This document shows positions 8,462-16,811 of a stretch of 64,000 nt of DNA, piece after piece (positions within the stretch are counted from its first letter, which is position 1; the number at the start of each line of letters is the position of its first letter). Made by a program: the position numbers and the translations under genes. The notes beneath the pieces were generated by a model, which was given only the letters and a program-made list of their open reading frames with translations, ran no database searches and was not told the origin of the DNA. This stretch comes from Sphingobium herbicidovorans (GTDB lineage Bacteria; Pseudomonadota; Alphaproteobacteria; Sphingomonadales; Sphingomonadaceae), in assembly GCF_002080435.1 (NCBI RefSeq), contig NZ_CP020540.1, forward strand, positions 248,001 to 312,000, given 5' to 3'.

Positions 8462-9615
8462 CCGCTCATCTCGAGCCCTTTGCTGACGAACTGCTGACGT
8501 CCTGGATCGCGCGCCGGGCTCACGGCCAGCGTGTTCGTCCCGAACCCAACCCCCGCATCGCCAGGAAGCGCAACGGGAAATGGCGCACCACCGATGTTCT
8601 TCCCGAGCCGGAGTGGCTCGAGAGTTGGGCACGCCAATATAAGGTTCCCATAGAGGCATTGAACGCGGTCACGATCGCGCATCGCTTTCCCACCGTTCCC
8701 ATCGACTTTCTCTCATGGAACACCGATCCGTTCCAAAGCGTCAGGGAATCCTATCGGCCTCGCCCGCGCATTGAGTTCGGATGGTGCTCAAAATGTCTGG
8801 CACAGGATTATGCCAGCGCCAGCCCAGCTTATTTCCGGCAGGATTGGGCCCTCGCGACCAGGGGATTCTGTGAAAAGCATGACTGGCCGCTGGTGGATTA
8901 TTGCGGCCTTTGTGGCTCGTCGCAATGGACGTTCTTTGCTTCAACCCGCGGTCCACTCCGGTTGATGTGCCAAGACTGTTGGAGGCCGCTCGAAAGGGCA
9001 AGCCCGCTGAATGTAACTGTAGCGAAGATCCAACACAGCTGGAAGCATGTGATAGCGTTCGGAAGAGAACTTCAATGGGCGGCAGAAGGAAAAATGCCTG
9101 ACCAGTTCCGCTTCAACAATACTTCTGCAAAACAGCTTTTAGCCGAAGTCCGAGATATTTGTCAGCTCTTGTTCAGCGAACCTAACTGGCTTCAAGGCGG
9201 CCATGCAGAGATCAACCGATTTGATTGCCCGGATCTCAATCCCTGGCACAAGCCTTATCACTGCATCGTCAATCGCATACCTCACCCATTGGCGACTGCG
9301 CGGCCAGTATTACGTCGCGCGCTTCTCGCTGCACTTGCGGCCATCCTCGATCCGCGCAACGAGGTCACCCAAGAGCTCTTCGGACATGATAGGGGACCGG
9401 CGATCAACACCTTCATCGTCGCCGCCGACAAGAGAAAACTTGATGCGTACCTCGCAATGCCGGGCCGATGGTCTCCATCCTTCTGTCAACGGATCGCCAC
9501 CAGCCGAGCGCGGCAGAGGCAAGACGATATGATCATGCGTGGGAAGGATCGAGTAGTCAGGCGGCTTGAAAAGCGCATTCGGGCTTATCAAGCCATTGCA
9601 GCATATTCCGCCTGA
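8458..9615 (+). CDS. tniQ: TniQ transposition accessory protein
   Basis: 385 residues. The N-terminal LEPFADELLTSWIARRA motif is typical of TniQ. A zinc-finger-like region follows, with Cys pairs in FGWCSKCLAQD, GFCEKHDWPL, YCGLCGS and MCQDCW. TniQ (TnsD relative) proteins bind target or transposon DNA and are needed for Tn402-type transposition. The GTG start overlaps the tniB stop (GTGA). Its length is normal for the family. Confidence 0.9.
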   Translation: MTAHLEPFADELLTSWIARRAHGQRVRPEPNPRIARKRNGKWRTTDVLPEPEWLESWARQYKVPIEALNAVTIAHRFPTVPIDFLSWNTDPFQSVRESYRPRPRIEFGWCSKCLAQDYASASPAYFRQDWALATRGFCEKHDWPLVDYCGLCGSSQWTFFASTRGPLRLMCQDCWRPLERASPLNVTVAKIQHSWKHVIAFGRELQWAAEGKMPDQFRFNNTSAKQLLAEVRDICQLLFSEPNWLQGGHAEINRFDCPDLNPWHKPYHCIVNRIPHPLATARPVLRRALLAALAAILDPRNEVTQELFGHDRGPAINTFIVAADKRKLDAYLAMPGRWSPSFCQRIATSRARQRQDDMIMRGKDRVVRRLEKRIRAYQAIAAYSA

Positions 9616-9663
9616 AATTCACGCCTTCTCCACCGCGGCAACCTCGCAGCCGATCGTAAAGCC

Positions 9664-10551
9664 TCATTCGATCAGGCCGAGCTGACGGGCGCGCTCCTTC
9701 TCGCGCCGAACGCCTTCTGGAGACCAAGAGAGGCCGCCTCGCGGCGTCGGCTCACGCAGATCGCGAGAAAGCCAGCTGGCGAGTTCCCGTAGCGTCGCAC
9801 CCGGATGGGTTCGAACCCGATCAGCAATGAGCCGTGCGGCGCGGGTATCGGGCGGCAAGCGTCCTGCCTTGTCGAGAATGGAAGGGTTTGCATGGCCTGC
9901 GCGCACCAAGGTGCGGCAGGCCTTGACCAATGTCCGTTCCGAAAAGGACCGGACCGGTGGTGTGATTGCCTGCAGCTGCCTTACCACCAGCTTCCATGGC
10001 AGATGCGGGCGCAAGCGCTCGACCGTGGGCAACCACCGATGACGCCCATCGAGAATTTCGTTCAAATAACGCTCGCGGTGACCATAGCGGATATCGGCAA
10101 TCGCCCTCGCATCGCGCGCCCGCATCTTTGGATTGCCGGGTTTGGCGCCCCGCGCGACCGCAGCTTTCAGCCCAGCTCGTGTTCGCTCCCGGATGAGCGC
10201 CCTTTCGAACTCCGCAAAGGCACCCAGCATCTGGGTCATCAACATGCCTTGTGCGCTCCCGGTGTCGATCGGGTCATTGATGGACCGGAAATAAGCGCCC
10301 TTCTTTCGCAGCGTTTCCACGACCTCCAGCAGATGCGACAACGAACGCGCCAGGCGGTCGATCCGGACCACCAGCAGCGTGTCGCCCTCCCCTGTCCGGG
10401 CCATCGCCTGCGCGAGCTGCGGGCGCTCGCGGCTCGCGCCGCTCGCCTTGTCTTCGAAAATCGTGGTGCAGCCCGCGGCGCGCAGCGCATCGAGTTGCGC
10501 GGCGGTATCCTGCTCGTCCGTCGAAACACGCGCATAGCCCAAGATTGCCAA
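9664..10551 (-). CDS. tniR: Serine resolvase TniR with long C-terminal extension
   Basis: 295 residues. Residues 1-140 form a normal resolvase catalytic domain (GYARVSTDEQ with Ser10, VVRIDRLARS, LGAFAEFERALIRERTRAG). The remaining 150 residues far exceed the usual single helix-turn-helix. They contain basic helical segments (PTVERLRPHLPWKLVVRQLQ and LRELASWLSRDL) that look like additional DNA-binding modules. Convergent with tniQ. It should resolve cointegrates at a res site upstream (10552-10720). Confidence 0.88.
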   Translation of the reverse strand: MAILGYARVSTDEQDTAAQLDALRAAGCTTIFEDKASGASRERPQLAQAMARTGEGDTLLVVRIDRLARSLSHLLEVVETLRKKGAYFRSINDPIDTGSAQGMLMTQMLGAFAEFERALIRERTRAGLKAAVARGAKPGNPKMRARDARAIADIRYGHRERYLNEILDGRHRWLPTVERLRPHLPWKLVVRQLQAITPPVRSFSERTLVKACRTLVRAGHANPSILDKAGRLPPDTRAARLIADRVRTHPGATLRELASWLSRDLREPTPRGGLSWSPEGVRREKERARQLGLIE

Positions 10552-10722
10552 CTTGATTCTACCCGATCTGCCGTTTGGCCAATTTTGTCACAAACAGGCT
10601 AACGGGATCAACCGACCGGTTGCCCCCGTTCAATAGGAATTTTCGGTCGCGGTTTGCCCCCTGCATGAAGCGCAGTCGGACCCTAGGAAAAGCTGCTCAA
10701 ACTCGCCCGGACCGCGGTCGTT
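10552..10722. promoter_or_regulatory. Upstream region of resolvase, probable res site
   Basis: 171 bp between the resolvase start and the right-end repeat array. By analogy with Tn5053-like elements res lies here. I could not delimit resolvase subsites by eye. Confidence 0.35.
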
Positions 10723-10730
10723 CGCATTCC

Positions 10731-10849
10731 AGTCCGGTATTATTGGCGCAGAATCCGGCCTTATTGGCAACGAATCCGGTCTTATTGGGAAAAGTGACCC
10801 GGCCAGAACCACGGAGAGCGCGGAGTCCGGTCTTATGGGGAAAACGACA
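10731..10849 (-). repeat. Right transposon end: four binding repeats plus terminal IR
   Basis: Inverted copies of the end repeat lie at about 10731-10747 (GTCCGGTATTATTGG), 10751-10769, 10772-10790 and 10823-10841. The terminal CGACA is at 10845-10849. The outermost repeat and terminal bases match the left end in inverted orientation. Confidence 0.82.
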
Positions 10850-11026
10850 GGGTCTTTTTGGACAAAATCGGCCCTTTCGGCAACACCGATTTTACCATAA
10901 GTCCCGATTATGGAAAGTTCGTTTTTTTGGCGCCCGTCTAGATAGGATACCAAAGCAAGACTTTAGTATACTCTGTCTTGACCGCACCTTGCAGTGCGGC
11001 TAGCCCCAACGGCGAGGAGGCTGCCC
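10850..11026. promoter_or_regulatory. Leader of the 11027 gene with two dyads
   Basis: AT-rich segment just outside the transposon. It holds an AAAATCGG/CCGATTTT dyad (about 10862-10894) and a CCATAA/TTATGG dyad (about 10897-10915). It probably carries the promoter for the gene at 11027. The second dyad resembles a degenerate copy of the transposon end repeat. Confidence 0.4.
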
Positions 11027-11995
11027 GTGCGCACCGCGATTGACGTTCTTCCCATCGCCTTTCGCCTCGGCCAACTCGATGCGCTGGCGCGTACCCTGCT
11101 CGCCTCCCCTGCCCTCTACAGCCCGGAAATGCGGGCTTCTTTCCATCTGCGCTGCCTCGCCCGCGCGTGGGAGCAGTATCGCCAGGACCGCGCCATCAGC
11201 CTCGGCGCGCAGCTGATCGGCGCGGAATGCGCGGCCGACCGCAACGCCTTCCTGACGCTGCTCGAGCGCGCCTTGCCGGACCGCACGCATCCCCTCGCCC
11301 AAGCGATCGGCGAAGTGCGCCGGCTCGCCATTCGCCCCCTCGCCAGCGAAGCCGCCGCAGCGGCCGAGATTGTCGCAACAAGCGCCGGCACGCTCGATGC
11401 CGTGCTCGCCGCCCTCACCGATCCAGCGCTGCCTTCGGCCCCGCTCGAACGACTGCTCGCGCTCATCGATCGGTTTCGCACGTCAACCGCGATCGACGAT
11501 GACCCGCTCTCAGCCACCGCTCTCACCCCTTGCTGGGCGGTGAACCTCGCTGCCGCAGCAAACGGCCAGGCTTTTCATCTCAGCGCGACCCCCCTCCCCT
11601 GCCCCGGCATCGTTCAGCGCCGCTTGTTCCGCGCCGACCGCTCGCCCGAAGACCGCCGGTCCGACGCAGCCGAGATCCTGCGCGAGGCGCTCCACGACAC
11701 CGCCTGCGATATCGCCCGCCTGCCCCGCGCCGCCGAGATTTTTGCGCGAGAATTTCCCGATCAGCGATCGAACTCGCGGCTCTTGCCGAGCTGGCTGCTG
11801 CTGTTTGCGCTGGGTGCCCTCACCCCGGCCCAGCTCGCCCGCGCCCTCCCCGCAACCAAGGCCGGAGCCGCGAAGCTGCTGCGTCAATTGGAAGCAAACC
11901 ATATGGCCAGCTGCCCGGCTCCCTTTGCACCCTTCAGCACAACCGTCACCCTGCCGGTCGCATTTCCTGAGCTGTGGGAGGCCGAGCCGCGCTGA
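11027..11995 (+). CDS. Unknown protein, possible C-terminal winged helix
   Basis: About 322 residues, not assigned to a family with confidence. I chose GTG 11027 because GAGGAGG lies six bases upstream (11014-11020); a GTG at 10994 lacks such a site. The protein is Ala/Leu/Arg-rich and predicted all-helical. Residues around 270-310 (LLPSWLLLFALGALTPAQLA, then KLLRQLEANH) resemble a helix-turn-helix or MarR-like winged helix. It may have been the divergent partner of the tyrosine recombinase at 4331 before the transposon separated them, but that is inference. Codon bias towards C/G in third position supports real coding. Confidence 0.7.
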   Translation: MRTAIDVLPIAFRLGQLDALARTLLASPALYSPEMRASFHLRCLARAWEQYRQDRAISLGAQLIGAECAADRNAFLTLLERALPDRTHPLAQAIGEVRRLAIRPLASEAAAAAEIVATSAGTLDAVLAALTDPALPSAPLERLLALIDRFRTSTAIDDDPLSATALTPCWAVNLAAAANGQAFHLSATPLPCPGIVQRRLFRADRSPEDRRSDAAEILREALHDTACDIARLPRAAEIFAREFPDQRSNSRLLPSWLLLFALGALTPAQLARALPATKAGAAKLLRQLEANHMASCPAPFAPFSTTVTLPVAFPELWEAEPR

Positions 11996-13560
11996 GGCGG
12001 CCTGCTTGGCGGCGGCGGCGTGGCCCGAAGGCGTCTCCCAAGACCCTGAACATGACTTTCGCTCAGCCCGCTTGCCGTCGCAACATTAGTCACCTCCGGC
12101 GCTGAGCCAGGACGGTCATTGGAGGAGGCCGCCGGGAGTCATGGCGGCTGCCCATTGTCAGAAAGCGGAAGCGCCCTCGTCCGTGCGACTAGCGGTCGAT
12201 CTCTCCCCCTCCCTGCTCATGCGCGAGCTTAGGCGGGTGCTCTGCGAACAGCAGAGAGCCGCTGTATCCTCCGTAGTTCGAAAGGCAGATGATAGCTCAA
12301 ATTTCTGCCCAAAAAACTGGTCTCGCGCGCTCGGACGAGCCGCTTTTCGATAAGTCATTGTTTTTATTGTCGAAGCAAAAGTGCCCGGAAACGGGCCTTA
12401 GAGCGCCAAAAGAAGCTTCCGATAGGTAAGGGGTGCCAAGGAGCTCCGAGAGCGCCCTACGAGGCTCTGAGGGCGAATTTCAGCAATTTCCCTCAGAGGC
12501 GCACCTACACCACGGGAATTCAGCTGCAAAGTCGCTTTGTCGGGCAACTGTGAAGCGAACTGCTTTCATCAAGTCGCCGCAGATTGAAGCAACTGACATT
12601 AACTTGCCAGCTCGTTGACATCGAATTCCGTGTCGCCTCGGTGGATAGCGGTGCGAGGGCAACCGTCGCTTGAACCTCGGCCCGAATCGTCATTACTGTC
12701 CTCAGTCGAATCCATCTCGAGCCCTGCTTGGCCGAGAAATGCCGGCTTCCCCCTCCCCTCCCCTCCCCTCTGCCTCTCTGGCGCGATGCGGGCGAAAGCG
12801 CTCCCACCCGACTTTCGCTTCAGAAGAGGGCCGCCGCCACATCTGAGCAGAGCCTGAGCGACAGGCTGGACGGGGCCCACCACGAACTGCAAAAGCCGCC
12901 TTCCGGCCTGCCTTCGACTTCGCGCTGCCTTGCTACCTAGTCCTCGTGGGGTATCGCGAAGCGGCGTGCACGAACTCTTAGCGGCGCCTGAAGGCGGCAG
13001 GCAATTGTCCAGGCTTGGCTGCAGGCACGGGCCGAGGAGCGCGGCTCCTCCCCTCGTGGGCTCGCTAGGTGTGAGCGTTTAGTATCAATCGGTGCGCGGG
13101 CGCCGATGCCATAGCAAGCAATGCGAATCGTCATACGAGGCGGTTGGACCCGGTCCCCGCAGGCGCCGCCAAACTGCTGGGCCTGCTTGCGGCCAACCAC
13201 TTGGTGGGCCACAATTGATGCCGCTCCCCGTCCACCCGCGCTATCTGCCTTCGCATTGTCCTTTCCAGCAGCTCGAGAGAGCACCCCGATTAGCTGCTTC
13301 AAAGAGCCGAATAGCGCGATGTGGTGGCCATTGAAAAGCTGGCTTTGGCGCTTGGTTCATTGGGACGTTTCCACGCTAGTCCTTAGCATTCAGGCGTTGA
13401 ATTGGTGGACCGAGCTATCCCAACTCCCCGCCATCTCTCTCAAAAAAGATATCATTCCAAATCCGCCGCAGGCGCTAACGTTAGTCGGTTATATCTTAGA
13501 GTTATTAAGTTACCCGATGCAGCGCCTTAGCGGAATCCCGGGAATCTCGCGATTCGGATC
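11996..13560. other. Long gene-poor stretch
   Basis: About 1.56 kb downstream of the 11027 gene. Short frames exist on both strands, but none has a ribosome site plus recognisable protein character. It contains pyrimidine-rich and A/T-rich tracts (for example 12345-12375) and may be decayed backbone. An AT-rich segment at about 13420-13520 lies next to the repeat cluster and could be an unwinding region. Confidence 0.5.
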
Positions 13561-13570
13561 AGATGGAGCG

Positions 13571-13841
13571 ATTCTAATAACACGACGCGGCATACCTGAT
13601 AGTACGACGCCACGATTCTAATAACACGACACCCTCGATGTGATAACACGAGAGGCGGGTTTTCGCTCTGGTTAAATGTGAATGGGGCGGCTTAAGGAGC
13701 GCCGCGTGAGTGTGCGGTTAGTGTTTCGATTCGCTTTTGGTTCGCGGAGACCAAACCGGAACATCAGTAGCCAGCTGCATGGTGGCATTCATGCGTGTTA
13801 TCAGGAATGTCAGCGGTATCGGCGATCGTGTTATTAGGAAT
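13571..13841. repeat. Iteron-like repeat cluster, candidate oriV
   Basis: Copies of ATTCTAATAACACGA lie at 13571-13585 and 13615-13629. Related copies lie at about 13597-13607 (degenerate) and 13637-13651 (GATGTGATAACACGA). Two inverted copies lie at 13794-13808 (CGTGTTATCAGGAAT) and 13827-13841 (CGTGTTATTAGGAAT). The shared core is ATTCYTRATAACACG. Direct and inverted iterons within 0.3 kb of a low-GC segment and about 0.5 kb beyond the 3' end of repA fit a plasmid replication origin. This assignment is inferred from layout. Confidence 0.6.
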
Positions 13842-14351
13842 GATGCTTGGGGAGCCTCCCTCCTCCGCCAGTTCGGGAGGTCCAATATCTCAGTTTGGAG
13901 GAGGCATCATCTCCAGAATTCTTGACCCACCGACGTTCGTCCGAAAGGGCGCTTGGTTGCGTCGACGTGCTTTTAGAATCTCTGCAGATGGGCAATGCGT
14001 GCCGTTTCGCCGCTGTGTAGGCGGATTTCCGAAAACACGATGAGTAGGTCGCCCAAGATCATCCGCAACAACGCTGCTGACACTTAGGGCTCTGATTCTC
14101 CGCTTCTTCGCCTAAGCCCGATCGTTGCAGTACCCGAGTGCGCAAACTGCGCCTCAGCGTCAGGCCCGTCCGGACCAAGGGCATCATCAGCTATTGGGTT
14201 CACTACGGAACGGGAGAACCTCACCCCAGCGATGTCCGCAGCGTTTAGGAGTTTATGCCTCGGCTAACTCGCGAATATGTTCGCGCTGCCAGTCAATGCA
14301 ATGCGCTGAACGGATATGCGCTGCAGTGGAGGGACCGAGGCCTTCTGCAGG
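13842..14351. other. Spacer between iteron-like cluster and repA 3' end
   Basis: About 510 bp without a recognisable gene. Short frames (for example 14125-14355) have no ribosome site and no family features. Confidence 0.45.
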
Positions 14352-15694
14352 TTAGAAGCCTGGAAGACTAAACTTGTTGCGCTCATGGTGCTTCTTCATG
14401 AAGCCGTAGAAGCGCTTAGAATAGTTTCGCGGCATTTCATCTGGATTGGTGTTCAGGAATGCGTCGAACTGTTTGATGAGGACATCTAAGTCCCAACCGG
14501 GACATTCAGCCTTGATCGCAGCATAGGTTTCAGGATCGAGAACTTCGTGAGCCCGTCCACCGCGGCGCCTGGGAGTTGCTGCCGCGGCTGCGGCATAACT
14601 GGGATCGTGGGGGTCGCCACTGCGATGGGGCTCGACCACCTTGAGACCAGAAATGGCTTGCTGAACAAGGCGACGCGTCAGCTTCGGATCGACGACGTCG
14701 GCAGCAGTGGCCCCTGATAGCGGCCTAAGGCGCCGCTCGGGGGGGCGGAAGGCACCTCGCCCTTGCCTGAGAGGGTAGGGGAGGGGGGTGCGGCCTTTTT
14801 ACGGGAATTTAGCTCCTGATGGCCGTCCAAGTATCGGCGCATCACCATCTTGAGCTTCGGCCGGGGCGTTTCAGCGCCAATGACTTCTAAACTGATCTCG
14901 GGCAGGGCGTTGGCGCGCGCGAGCTCCAAGATCTTATTTTTGAATGAGGGGAGGGAGCTTTCGCTACCGCTCTTCTGATGCAACGTTTCAAAGCCGATCG
15001 TAAAACCTTCAGCACCGTTTCCACCCGCGTGCTTGCGGCTCGCTCGGTAAAGCCATTTGCCGAGGCCGCTGGTGATCTCGAAATAAAGAGGGGAGATCGC
15101 GAGAACATTCCGCTTATCCATCACTCCATCAAAGAACCACTTTGATAACGTGATCTCCATCCCCAGGGAGCGTTGGGTGCGTTCATCCACCAGGTGAGTG
15201 TAACTGTCGATCCACGAGAATGTCGTCTCGCGCGTTTTGGAATTCGCTCGAATATTAGTTTTAATGGTCGTAGCTTGAAGGCGGTCAAGGGCACCGATGA
15301 GGCGTTCGTAAGCTCGTCCGCTCACTCCCCAACAAATTCGTTTTAGAAGGTCGCCAGGCTGAAGGCGGATGGTAGGCGAGAGATCATTTGCGCCTCGCTC
15401 ACGCAGTTCATTCAGGTGGGAGGCCAGATAGATCATGATATCTGCGTCCCAAATCGTCGCCATCCCGTATTCTGGATTGGCAGACACATGTACCGTGACC
15501 TGCTTATCGGGGCTTACATACTCGATAGGCTTGACCCGCTTCTTTTTAGAGAGACTAAAGAAGGGGCGCTGCATCGTCTCTTGATAATCTCGCAGCGAAA
15601 TGTCGCTGAAGTCCGGAAGCGTAAAGAACATCTCAAATTGGACTCGGCGTCCTCCAACGACCGTCGGAGCAGCCTCAACTTCTCGGGTCTTCAT
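14352..15694 (-). pseudogene. repA: Replication initiator RepA (RPA family), apparent frameshift
   Basis: Residues VQFEMFFTLPDFSDISLRDY through a long initiator body (to about 14800) are typical of plasmid RPA-type RepA. In that frame the protein stops at 14678 after a proline-rich junk tail. The true C-terminal domain (ADVVDPKLTRRLVQQ, later ETYAAIKAECPGWDLDVLI and KRFYGFMKKHHERN) continues in another frame to 14352. The frames join at or near a seven-G run at 14739-14745 (C run on the coding strand). It may be an assembly error, real decay or a programmed shift. I prefer the ATG at 15694 over 15730, because two dyads occupy 15695-15756. The low-complexity linker at about 14740-14810 looks inserted. 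Confidence 0.72.
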
Positions 15695-15720
15695 GCGACG
15701 TCCCACGCGCGGGACGTCGC
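15695..15720. promoter_or_regulatory. Perfect 10-bp-arm dyad abutting repA start
   Basis: GCGACGTCCC, six-base spacer, GGGACGTCGC. It ends one base from the repA ATG at 15694. It could be a RepA or ParB operator, or an RNA hairpin that hides the ribosome site. Confidence 0.6.
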
Positions 15721-15728
15721 AGCTAACC

Positions 15729-15756
15729 ATCTGTAATATAACGGAGAATTACAGAT
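15729..15756. promoter_or_regulatory. Second 9-bp-arm dyad upstream of repA
   Basis: ATCTGTAAT, ten-base spacer, ATTACAGAT. It lies in the short parB-repA gap (15695-15800), beside the first dyad. Probable operator for autoregulation of repA. Confidence 0.55.
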
Positions 15757-15800
15757 TCCCAGAGTGGCGAACTCACTCCCTTTCCGAGCGCTTACATCCA

Positions 15801-16811
15801 TCATTGCCGAGCGGACCTTTTCATAATCTTCGCCCGTTCGATCAAGGGCCTTAACGCCTCCAGGATATCATCTGCAGAGAGATTGGTGGGATTGAGTGTG
15901 ATGGTGAGGCCCCGGGCGCGGTCGCGCTCAACCTGGCCAATTGTTGAGCCATTTGCCTCAATTGTGGCCTTCTGTACCCGACCGGTCCGGCTTGTTGTCG
16001 CCTTAATAAGGCGGGCCACGACATCAGCACCGCTGATCGGTTCCTCATCACCGGACTGCCGGAAGCTTTGCTCAGTAGCAATTTCCCTTGCTGCTGCTTC
16101 CATCTTCTCACGAAGAACTGGATTACGGAGCGCGGGGAGGAGCTTGTCGCCATGCCGAACTTGCAGATCCATTGGCGAACTGAATGCACAAATGATCGAC
16201 TGCGGGATTTCTGTGAGACCGATATAGCGGGACAGCATTGATTTGGAGAGCTTCACTCTGTCGGCGAGACGCGCCTGAACGCCATCGTAGTAGGCATCGA
16301 CGGCAGCCTTGTAATTTGCCCCCCGTTCGAGATCGGAGATGTCCTCCCGCTCCCGATTCTCGATGTCCGCGAGCCTAAATGCGGCTTCATCATCGAGATC
16401 CTCGATAATCGCGACGAGCTCAATGTCAGGATAATGGTTTGCGTTCAGCCAAGAGACTGCCCAATGGCGTCGAGTCCCGATGACGAGTTCATATTCGAGC
16501 GCTGCATTCTTGGTGCGGCGAACAACCACGGGAATCCGGTTGCCGTTCTCGGCCTGAATTGAATCGATGAGACTACGAACGCGATCCTCAGTGAGCAGCG
16601 CATAATCGCGGGCATTCCCGGGCCAAATCGAACATTCGGAGGGCTTCAATCGAATTGTGGGTCGCTTCACCATCCGAGCGGCTTCTGTGAAGCCCTCTAG
16701 CCTACGCGCGGTGAATGTGCGCGCTGCTCCCGATTGGGATGCCTCGACGTCCGACACAAGCGAGGGCGCTGGTGCCGCAAGTGCTTCGCCGATGAGAGAC
16801 CGGCGGCTCAT
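15801..16811 (-). CDS. parB: ParB-family partition protein
   Basis: 336 residues. Residues 50-145 hold the ParB/Srx nuclease-like fold, with WPGNARDY, IPVVVRR and the GTRRHWAVSWL box. A KorB/ParB helix-turn-helix follows (LSKSMLSRYIGLTEIPQ, about 195-215), then a C-terminal dimerisation region. It binds parS centromere sites and works with ParA to segregate plasmid copies. The ATG overlaps the parA stop by four bases (ATGA). The order parA-parB-repA on one strand is like a repABC cassette but with an RPA-type initiator. Confidence 0.93.
   Translation of the reverse strand: MSRRSLIGEALAAPAPSLVSDVEASQSGAARTFTARRLEGFTEAARMVKRPTIRLKPSECSIWPGNARDYALLTEDRVRSLIDSIQAENGNRIPVVVRRTKNAALEYELVIGTRRHWAVSWLNANHYPDIELVAIIEDLDDEAAFRLADIENREREDISDLERGANYKAAVDAYYDGVQARLADRVKLSKSMLSRYIGLTEIPQSIICAFSSPMDLQVRHGDKLLPALRNPVLREKMEAAAREIATEQSFRQSGDEEPISGADVVARLIKATTSRTGRVQKATIEANGSTIGQVERDRARGLTITLNPTNLSADDILEALRPLIERAKIMKRSARQ

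Larger units (their letters stand above)
5596..10849. mobile_element. Complete tniABQ-tniR transposon (Tn5053/Tn402-like, Mu-type)
   Basis: A 5.25-kb element. Its ends begin TGTCGTTTT on both sides (5596 inward and 10849 inward) and share about 27 bp of inverted sequence with few mismatches. Each end holds several copies of a motif of about 17 bp, near CCAATAAGACCGGACTC: three on the left (5606, 5655, 5695) and four on the right (about 10731, 10751, 10772, 10823, inverted). Inside are tniA, tniB and tniQ with stop/start overlaps, plus a divergent resolvase. Flanking 5-mers (gcgct on the left, gggtc on the right) do not match, so no target duplication is visible. No passenger gene is present. 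Confidence 0.85.

Noticed and set aside
12701..13080. CRISPR-like pyrimidine repeats (CCCCTCCCCTCCCCTC) near 12750
   Set aside because: Only a simple low-complexity run, no regular spacers.
12141..13621. Short frames in the gene-poor stretch (for example 13121-13621)
   Set aside because: They overlap each other in many frames, lack ribosome sites and have no recognisable domain. 13121-13621 also runs into the iteron-like cluster.
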